From the NCBI GenBank assembly GCA_031418215.1, contig JANOXC010000158.1, positions 1 to 24,517 on the forward strand: 24,517 nt of DNA, given 5' to 3'. Shown here piece by piece: positions 1 through 5,252 of the stretch. This DNA is from JANOXC01 sp031418215 (GTDB taxonomy: Bacteria > Bacteroidota > Bacteroidia > AKYH767-A > OLB10). Numbering within the stretch: position 1 is the stretch's first letter; the number at the start of each line of letters is the position of its first letter. The notes under the pieces are model-generated. The model saw only the letters and a list, made by a program, of their open reading frames with translations, was not told the DNA's origin and did no database searches. The translations under genes and the position numbers were made by a program.

Positions 1-38
1 GGATCAGAAGGTTGGGGGTTTGAATCCCTCAGGGACCA
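1..38 (+). tRNA. tRNA 3' end (partial), probably tRNA-Arg(ACG)
   Basis: Only the 3' half of the gene is present. Positions 14-18 and 26-30 form a five-base T stem around the TTTGAAT T-loop (19-25). Positions 31-37 are the 3' strand of the acceptor stem and A38 is the discriminator. CCA is not encoded, since the genome reads ACG. The anticodon-stem 3' strand would be 4-8 and the variable loop 9-13. This makes G1 the third anticodon base, followed by G37 and A38, so the tRNA reads a CNN codon. The short variable loop excludes Leu. Arg(ACG) fits the remembered Bacteroidota sequence best, but Pro, His and Gln are not excluded because the anticodon lies outside the window. Confidence 0.85.
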
Positions 39-52
39 CGATTGCAACAATT

Positions 53-89
53 AAATGCCTGATAATCAATGAATTATCAGGCATTTTTT
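53..89 (+). terminator. Rho-independent terminator after the tRNA
   Basis: A perfect 14-bp stem (53-66 with 73-86) encloses a 6-nt loop and runs into six T residues (84-89). It starts 14 nt after the tRNA discriminator base, so it most likely ends the tRNA transcript. Confidence 0.85.
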
Positions 90-94
90 GTTTC

Positions 95-115
95 GTGGGA
101 AACATGTGGGAAACA
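95..115 (+). repeat. Direct repeat GTGGGAAACA x2 beside the tRNA terminator
   Basis: GTGGGAAACA occurs at 95-104 and again at 106-115, an 11-bp period, which puts both copies on nearly the same face of the helix. It lies just outside the tRNA terminator, at the edge of what looks like accessory DNA. By inference this could be a recombinase binding site of an element integrated at the tRNA 3' end. No integrase gene is visible, so the role is not established. Confidence 0.5.
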
Positions 116-284
116 AGAGCCTTTTATTGAGAGTTTTTTAACGCTTTTAGCGTTTCAGAGAGCCTCAGTGTGTCAGTTTCTCAGTTGAGTATTCGAAACG
201 AGAAGGCCAGTTCACTATAAAAACACCTTGATCAATACAGTGCGTAGGGGAACAGTGAAATTAAAGTGTCAAAAGTAAAACACC

Positions 285-346
285 CAACCGCTGTCGGTTT
301 CACCGTGAGAGCGCGCTCTCAAACGGGGGGCCGTTAACAGCGGTTG
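285..346. repeat. 62-nt cloverleaf of nested inverted repeats
   Basis: A perfect 10-bp outer stem pairs CAACCGCTGT (285-294) with ACAGCGGTTG (337-346). Between the arms lie three abutting hairpins: CGGT/ACCG with a TTC loop (295-305), the 16-bp perfect palindrome TGAGAGCGCGCTCTCA (306-321), and AACGG/CCGTT with a GGGG loop (322-335). Only A336 is unpaired. A further flanking pair is TGTCAAAA (267-274) with TTTTGACA (361-368). GGGAAC (248-253) could alternatively pair with GTTCCC (349-354). The segment is far more GC-rich than its surroundings. It could be a recombination or replication structure, or a folded RNA; no named family is claimed. Confidence 0.8.
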
Positions 347-459
347 AAGTTCCCAAAAAATTTTGACATTTCTTTTCATTGTTCATAAATTAATCTGTAT
401 CGTTCAAGGTGAATTTAGCCCCCTCACTGGTCAAACATATCCTTACTCGTGCAATTAAT

Positions 460-571
460 GCAATGTATAAGTTGCATTACTATGATAAAAAGCAACGTAT
501 ATGTTGCATTATTTTATATATTTGCAACTTATAGATTGTATTTACGTAATATAATACAATCTATACATTGC
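460..571 (+). promoter_or_regulatory. Four phased 16-bp dyads, probable operator array
   Basis: Four imperfect 16-bp palindromes start at 460, 492, 524 and 556, an exact 32-bp period (16-bp site, 16-bp gap, about three helical turns). They read GCAATGTATAAGTTGC, GCAACGTATATGTTGC, GCAACTTATAGATTGT and ACAATCTATACATTGC, giving the consensus RCAAY-NTATNN-RTTGY. The last site ends 42 bp before the start of the HTH gene. A TAnnTTTG-like -7 box (TATATTTG, 517-524) abuts the third site. The likely ligand is the adjacent HTH protein acting as autorepressor, with several dimers bound on one helix face; this is inference. Confidence 0.7.
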
Positions 572-613
572 GTAGGATTCACATAATATATTAATATTTA
601 ATAATTTAGTAAA

Positions 614-1072
614 ATGAACTATAAAAACAAAAATCTACAACTTAAACAAGTAGATGAGCAATTAAGTGCCTACAAGAACCTAAATAGCTCCATACCTAGA
701 AGAGGATGGCTGAATTCGATAAGAACCTCTATTGGGATGACTGCAAAGCAACTAGGAAAGAAACTGGGAATAAGTCATCAGGCGATATTAAATTTGGAAA
801 AAAGAGAAGTCGATAATACAATTACAATTGAAAAATTAAAAAGTGCTGGAGAGGCTATAGGGTTGAAATTTGTATATGGATTCATCCCTAATGGAAGTTT
901 AGAAGATATGGTCAACGCAAGAGCGGAACAACTAGCAACGAAGATTGTTATGCGGACTTCAAATCAAATGGAATTAGAAGATCAAAAAATTGCCAACAAA
1001 AAATTGACTCAGGCAATTAAAGAAAGAACTAAGGAAATTATTAGAACAATGCCAAGAAATTTATGGGACTAA
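614..1072 (+). CDS. Mobile mystery protein A-like HTH regulator
   Basis: A 152-aa protein with a helix-turn-helix of the XRE type at about residues 41-65 (GMTAKQLGKKLGIS followed by LNLEKRE). The order RRGWLNSIR, HTH, then SLEDMV matches what I know of 'mobile mystery protein A', a family found next to Fic-domain mobile mystery protein B in mobile regions. Its reading frame overlaps the fic gene by 10 nt (1063-1072), so the two are translationally coupled. It probably binds DNA and may act as antitoxin-like partner or autorepressor of the pair; the four dyads upstream are the obvious targets. No Shine-Dalgarno site is seen; the ATG follows an A/T-rich leader. Confidence 0.85.
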   Translation: MNYKNKNLQLKQVDEQLSAYKNLNSSIPRRGWLNSIRTSIGMTAKQLGKKLGISHQAILNLEKREVDNTITIEKLKSAGEAIGLKFVYGFIPNGSLEDMVNARAEQLATKIVMRTSNQMELEDQKIANKKLTQAIKERTKEIIRTMPRNLWD

Positions 1073-1659
1073 ACCTGGAACCAAAAGATGGGGACACACT
1101 CCTTTCGCCCGAAGATTTGGAGATGCTTATACCAAGTCATGTTACAAATAGAAAACAATTAGATGAAGTTGAGCAAAACAACATTGAAGATGCGATACAA
1201 TGGATTTTGAATCAAAAAACAATTGATCCAGTTGTTCTTTTTTCTGCTGATTTTCAAAATCAACTTCATAAGAAAATGCTTGGCAATGTTTGGAAATGGG
1301 CTGGACAACAACGGAGGCATGAAGCAAATGTTGGTGTAGAGCCCATATATATTGCCACAGAACGAAAGAAATTGAATGATGATATGTTATATTGTTTTGA
1401 ACACAATTCCTGGCCTCCTAAAGAACTTGCCATTAGATTTCATCATAGATTAGTAAAGATTCATTGCTACCCCAATGGAAATGGCAGGCATGCGAGAATT
1501 ATGGCTGATTTAATCATGGAAAAATTATATAAACAAAAGAATTTAGAATGGTTATCAAATGATTTAGTAACAGTTAGTGAAAATAGGGCGAAATACATTG
1601 CAGCTTTAAGAGAAGCCGACAGGAACAATTATGCATCTTTATTAGCTTGCTGTAAATAA
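1063..1659 (+). CDS. Mobile mystery protein B-like Fic-domain protein
   Basis: A 198-aa protein carrying a Fic core at residues 134-145, HCYPNGNGRHAR, which fits HxFx(D/E)GNGRxxR with Tyr for Phe and Asn for the usual acidic residue. The catalytic His134, the anion-binding GNGR and the final Arg are present. An upstream WKWAG segment (77-81) is typical of the family. Fic proteins usually transfer AMP or other phosphate-containing groups from nucleotides to target hydroxyls; the target here is unknown. The Asn in place of the metal-binding Asp/Glu may alter chemistry or be a family norm. Translational coupling to the HTH gene supports a toxin/regulator-like pair. No inhibitory (S/T)xxxE(G/N) helix was recognised in either protein. 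Confidence 0.85.
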   Translation: MGLNLEPKDGDTLLSPEDLEMLIPSHVTNRKQLDEVEQNNIEDAIQWILNQKTIDPVVLFSADFQNQLHKKMLGNVWKWAGQQRRHEANVGVEPIYIATERKKLNDDMLYCFEHNSWPPKELAIRFHHRLVKIHCYPNGNGRHARIMADLIMEKLYKQKNLEWLSNDLVTVSENRAKYIAALREADRNNYASLLACCK

Positions 1660-1698
1660 ATTGGATAACTAAACTCTAATAGAAATACTTACTAATAA

Positions 1699-2334
1699 CT
1701 ATGTAACAGTGAATACCTGAACCGTATTTTCCATTGGACGCATGTTCATAGGCAGTGATTTTAAACCTTTATAAAGTGAAGAAGATTTTCTTAATACATG
1801 CGTAAAATATTCCGTCGTAAAGCGGGTTGCAAATATATTTATTGCCCTTATTTCTTTACTTTAAACAACCATACTCCAGGCTACATGGTCTGATTCAGAA
1901 TTTTCAATTATATCTGCTGTTGATTCCAATGGTGATTGGTCCACAACTGTTTCGAATAAGTCAAGAATAACCAACCTTACTTTACCTTTTTTTACCAACG
2001 TGTAAATCAATACTTCAGTATTAATTAATGTCTGGTCATCGGTTGCCAAGATATAAATGCTGTGTCCTGCATTCTCAACTATTTTTGGAGAAATACCCCG
2101 GCCTGCAACTGAGGAGCCGAAAACTAAAATGGCATAATATTTTTCTTGATCAAAATCGCTAAACCACTTATAAGAATCTTCTCCCTTAAAAACCAATCCC
2201 TGACTAACTCTGTAAATAAGCGGGTATCCATTTACAGTTACAATGGTAAAGATTAAAACAAATGCAGCATATATAACAATGCTGCAGAACCCAAATAAGG
2301 CGGCAGATTTAATTTTCTTCGAAAGCTTATGCAT
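1699..2334 (-). pseudogene. SGNH-hydrolase-like membrane protein, interrupted by in-frame stop
   Basis: The 157-aa ORF (1861-2334) has an N-terminal membrane segment (about residues 12-35) and then ILVFGSSVAGRGISP, like the GSS(x)xxRG start of SGNH/GDSL-like proteins of Bacteroidota, followed by a VRLVILDLFE strand. It stops at a TAA (1861-1863). Reading on in the same frame gives another 53 sense codons before a TAG (1699-1701), including the protein-like stretch IFATRFTTEYFTHVLRK. An intact relative would be longer still, commonly 300 residues or more. A nonsense mutation plus 3' truncation therefore fits best. It lies 76 bp after copB and is probably a degraded passenger at the operon end. 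Confidence 0.6.
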
Positions 2335-2410
2335 GCATAAGTATTAGTTAAATCTATTCTACGGCTTTATCCGGTATTTGTTTCTTCCTCCCTGATCAAT
2401 AGATTAAAAA

Positions 2411-4423
2411 TTAACGCTTTATTGAAAGCATTTTTGCATTTATTGCAACTACAATGGTACTCAGGCTCATCAATACGGCTCCTGCAGCAGGACTTAACAT
2501 AATGCCCCATTTATAAAGCACACCCGCAGCAAGCGGAATAGCGATCACATTATAACCTGTTGCCCAAATTAAATTTTGAATCATTTTCTTATAGGTTGCC
2601 TTGCCAAATAAAATCAAATTGGTAATGTCAGCCGGGTTACTATTTACTAATATAATTCCTGCTGTTTCAGCAGCTATATCACTTCCACTGCCTACAGCAA
2701 TACCAACATCTGCCTGTGCCAATGCCGGCGCATCATTAACACCGTCTCCTGTCATTGCAACAAATTCGCCTTTGTTTTGTAACTCCTTAATCTTTTCTAA
2801 TTTCTGATGTGGCAAAACTTCAGCAAAAAAACCATCCAACTTTAATTCATCACTTACACTCTTTGCAACTGTTGCATTATCACCAGTGAGCAAAATAGAT
2901 TTGATATTATTTTCATGAAGTGTCTTAATTGCTTCAGCTGATTCAGGTCTGATTTTATCTGCTAACGCAATGTATCCTGCTAACTGATTACTCATAATTA
3001 AGAATACAATTGTTTCAGCTGTGGTGCTCGAATAATTTTCAGGGATAGAAATATTATTCTCCTTCAAATATCCTGGGCTAACCACTTTAATATTTTTTCC
3101 TTCCACTTCTGCTTCAATTCCTTTTCCGGTAATGGCCTTGAAATTATTTGTTAATGGAATTGTGATCGCCATTTCTTTTGCTTTTGAAATGATTCCTGTT
3201 GCAATGGGATGTTCTGAATTTTGTTCCAATGCCGCTGCCAAACGAATGATTTCCTTTTCATCAAATTCAGCCTGCAAAGATTTTATTCTTGCTGTCTCAA
3301 ATTTTCCAAATGTGAGTGTTCCCGTCTTATCAAAAATAATAGTGGTGATTTTTCTTGCATTCTCGAAGGCAGTCCTGTTTTTTATAAGTAAACCATTCTT
3401 CGCGGAGATTGAAGTGGAAATCGCAACCACCAGCGGAACAGCCAATCCTAAAGCATGAGGACAGCAAATTACAATTACCGTTACCATTCTTTCCAGTGCA
3501 AACACAGAAGATTCTTTTGCTATTAACCACCAGAAAAAGAAGGTTGAAAAACCGGCCAACAATGCAACAATGGTGAGGATTCTTGCTGCCTTGTCGGCTA
3601 GTAATTGCGTTTTTGATTTTGCCTTCTGAGCATCATTCACCAATTTTATTACTCTTGATAAATAGGAATCTTTGGAAGCATGACTAACTTTTACTTTAAG
3701 TGAACCATTTCCATTGATTGAACCTGCAATTACTTTTTCTCCTTTTGTTTTTTTTACAGGAACAGATTCACCCGTTAGCATTGATTCGTTCAAATAACTT
3801 TCGCCTTCTGCTATTATTCCATCTGCTGCAACTTTTTCACCAGGTTTAATGAGAATTAAATCATTTTCTTTGAGTGAATCTGTTTTTACCTCGTGAATCA
3901 TTTCACCCATTAACATGTGAGCATCAGATGGCATAAGTTGAACTAATAATTCCAGTTCTTTTGATGCACCGGCAATCGATTTCATTTCAATCCAATGTCC
4001 CAACAACATGATTAAAATAAGTGTACAGAGTTCCCAGAAAAAATCCATGCCTTGCAACCCAAAAACGGTTGCAAGACTATAGGTGTATGCGGCAGTAATT
4101 GCAACTGCAATCAATGTCATCATGCCGGGAGTTCTTTGCTTCAATTCATCAACGATTCCCTTAAGAAAAGGTAACCCTCCATAAAAGAAAACTATCGATG
4201 AAAGCGCAAACAACAGGTATGTTGACCCCAAAAATGAAAGATGGAAATGAAACCATTGCTGAATCATGGGAGAAAGCAACAGGACTGGAATGGTGATGAC
4301 AAGCGTCACATAAAATCTTCGCTTAAAATCATCAATCATCATTTTATGATGGTCATGTTCCGGCATGCCCATAGGCGCATTGCTATGCAGCATTTTGGCA
4401 TGTTCCTCTTTGTTCATTTCCAT
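2411..4423 (-). CDS. copB: CopB-type copper-exporting P1B ATPase (CPH motif)
   Basis: A 670-aa heavy-metal P-type ATPase. A His/Met-rich cytoplasmic N-terminus (residues 8-28) replaces the CxxC domains of CopA. The actuator LTGES is at 216-220, the membrane metal site CPH at 321-323, the phosphorylation motif DKTGT at 365-369, SEHP at 403-406, and a hinge GDGVND follows nearer the C-terminus. CPH with a His-rich N-terminus marks the P1B-3/CopB branch, which pumps copper (Cu2+ or Cu+/Ag+ in different members) out of the cytoplasm. It starts 21 bp after the MKDGKM protein gene, so the two are probably co-transcribed. Length is normal and all catalytic motifs are intact. Confidence 0.93.
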   Translation of the reverse strand: MEMNKEEHAKMLHSNAPMGMPEHDHHKMMIDDFKRRFYVTLVITIPVLLLSPMIQQWFHFHLSFLGSTYLLFALSSIVFFYGGLPFLKGIVDELKQRTPGMMTLIAVAITAAYTYSLATVFGLQGMDFFWELCTLILIMLLGHWIEMKSIAGASKELELLVQLMPSDAHMLMGEMIHEVKTDSLKENDLILIKPGEKVAADGIIAEGESYLNESMLTGESVPVKKTKGEKVIAGSINGNGSLKVKVSHASKDSYLSRVIKLVNDAQKAKSKTQLLADKAARILTIVALLAGFSTFFFWWLIAKESSVFALERMVTVIVICCPHALGLAVPLVVAISTSISAKNGLLIKNRTAFENARKITTIIFDKTGTLTFGKFETARIKSLQAEFDEKEIIRLAAALEQNSEHPIATGIISKAKEMAITIPLTNNFKAITGKGIEAEVEGKNIKVVSPGYLKENNISIPENYSSTTAETIVFLIMSNQLAGYIALADKIRPESAEAIKTLHENNIKSILLTGDNATVAKSVSDELKLDGFFAEVLPHQKLEKIKELQNKGEFVAMTGDGVNDAPALAQADVGIAVGSGSDIAAETAGIILVNSNPADITNLILFGKATYKKMIQNLIWATGYNVIAIPLAAGVLYKWGIMLSPAAGAVLMSLSTIVVAINAKMLSIKR

Positions 4424-4444
4424 ATAATGGAATGTTGAACTATT

Positions 4445-4912
4445 TTATTTTTTCTCCACTAAATCCATTCCGCATTTTGGACATTGACCTGGCTTTTCAC
4501 TTGTAATTTCATTGTGCATCGGACACATATAAACCATTGCCATGTCCTGCTTTATATTTTTCTCATCGATTGAGCTTTTATCGTCATGAATCATCATAGA
4601 ACATTTATCCATCCTTCCATTCATATCCATACAATCACCCTCTTTCATTTTCATTCTCTTTCCGTCTTTCATTATACATTCACCATTTTTCATGCACTTG
4701 GTACCATTTTTCATGGTCATGTCCTTATCCATTGGTGTCATTTTACCATCTTTCATTTGCATCATTTTTCCATCCTTCATCATGCAACAATCTTTCATCA
4801 TTGCAGCATCAGTTTTTTCTTTTGTCTGTGCAAAAGTGTGAGCTGAAGTAAAGCATACTACCAATAAAAGCATTGACGCTAACCTGGCAGCAATCATTTT
4901 TCTGTTTTTCAT
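4445..4912 (-). CDS. Secreted Met/Cys-rich MKDGKM-repeat protein with HMBD
   Basis: A 155-aa protein with a signal peptide (residues 1-29, ending HTFAQ). Degenerate Met-rich repeats around MKDGKM/MKNGE follow at about 40-100, interspersed with Cys (DCCMM, TKCMKNGECIM, DCMDM, DKCSMM). The C-terminus (about 128-152) is a heavy-metal-binding domain of the YxCPMHxxxxxxxPGxCPxCGMxL type. Met and Cys clusters with this domain indicate periplasmic binding of Cu+ or Ag+. The gene lies between two ATPase loci, directly upstream of copB. Inference: a periplasmic metal sponge or chaperone that receives metal from the pump. The repeat region matches no well-characterised enzyme. Confidence 0.85.
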   Translation of the reverse strand: MKNRKMIAARLASMLLLVVCFTSAHTFAQTKEKTDAAMMKDCCMMKDGKMMQMKDGKMTPMDKDMTMKNGTKCMKNGECIMKDGKRMKMKEGDCMDMNGRMDKCSMMIHDDKSSIDEKNIKQDMAMVYMCPMHNEITSEKPGQCPKCGMDLVEKK

Positions 4913-4937
4913 TCTTACAATTATTATATTCGTTTTA

Positions 4938-4979
4938 TTCAGTTGCGCTGTTTCCCACTTTTCAGTTACGCTGTTACCC
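4938..4979. repeat. Imperfect 19-bp direct repeat in a 5' leader
   Basis: TTCAGTTGCGCTGTTTCCC (4938-4956) and TTCAGTTACGCTGTTACCC (4961-4979) match at 17 of 19 positions with a 23-bp period. They lie between the 36-aa ORF and the MKDGKM gene, in the transcribed minus-strand leader. They could be regulator half-sites or a small tandem duplication; nothing decides between these. Confidence 0.5.
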
Positions 4980-4997
4980 GTTTATTCAAGTTTTTCC

Positions 4998-5108
4998 TTA
5001 TTTATTTGCGTTCCTTTTAAAAGCAAAATATATTATGAGAATTATGACAAGCGGAATTATCCACATACCCCAACCCATACCCCAACCCCAAGAATTATCG
5101 TGCATCAT
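4998..5108 (-). CDS. 36-aa membrane miniprotein with WGWGMGWGMW motif
   Basis: A small ORF with start ATG at 5108 (a second ATG follows immediately) and TAA at 4998-5000. The peptide begins MMHDNSWGWGMGWGMW, then has one hydrophobic helix (WIIPLVIILIIYFAF) and a basic tail KRNANK. Gly/Trp/Met-rich starts before a single membrane helix are known from small SHOCT-like proteins near metal-resistance genes, but no SHOCT domain follows here. It sits in the operon between the P2-type ATPase and the MKDGKM gene, both on the same strand. Inference: a small membrane partner of one of the ATPases. The start is preceded only by A/T-rich sequence, as usual here. Confidence 0.7.
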   Translation of the reverse strand: MMHDNSWGWGMGWGMWIIPLVIILIIYFAFKRNANK

Positions 5109-5252
5109 TTTATATATTTTAAAATATTCAACTAATTACAATTTATCAAAGATGTTTTTAATATAGCGAAAATAATTACACAATTCTACTAACTGGTTAC
5201 AACATTCACACATATTTGCGAATGGAATGAATCAATGTTATACTCTGCCTAT

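Noticed and set aside
282..349. Cloverleaf as an integron attC site: ACCCAAC fits RYYYAAC and GTTGAAG is close to GTTRRRY
   Set aside because: The 3' core ends in G instead of a pyrimidine, only four bases of the two cores pair, the L-box spacers are missing, there is no second site after the Fic gene and no integron integrase.
460..571. Four-copy repeat with equal gaps as a short CRISPR array
   Set aside because: Repeats are 16 bp and degenerate, gaps are 16 bp of similar AT-rich DNA, no cas genes are present and the dyads sit in a promoter region.
4873..5166. Plus-strand 97-aa ORF
   Set aside because: It overlaps the start of the MKDGKM gene and is antisense to the 36-aa membrane ORF; composition is not protein-like.
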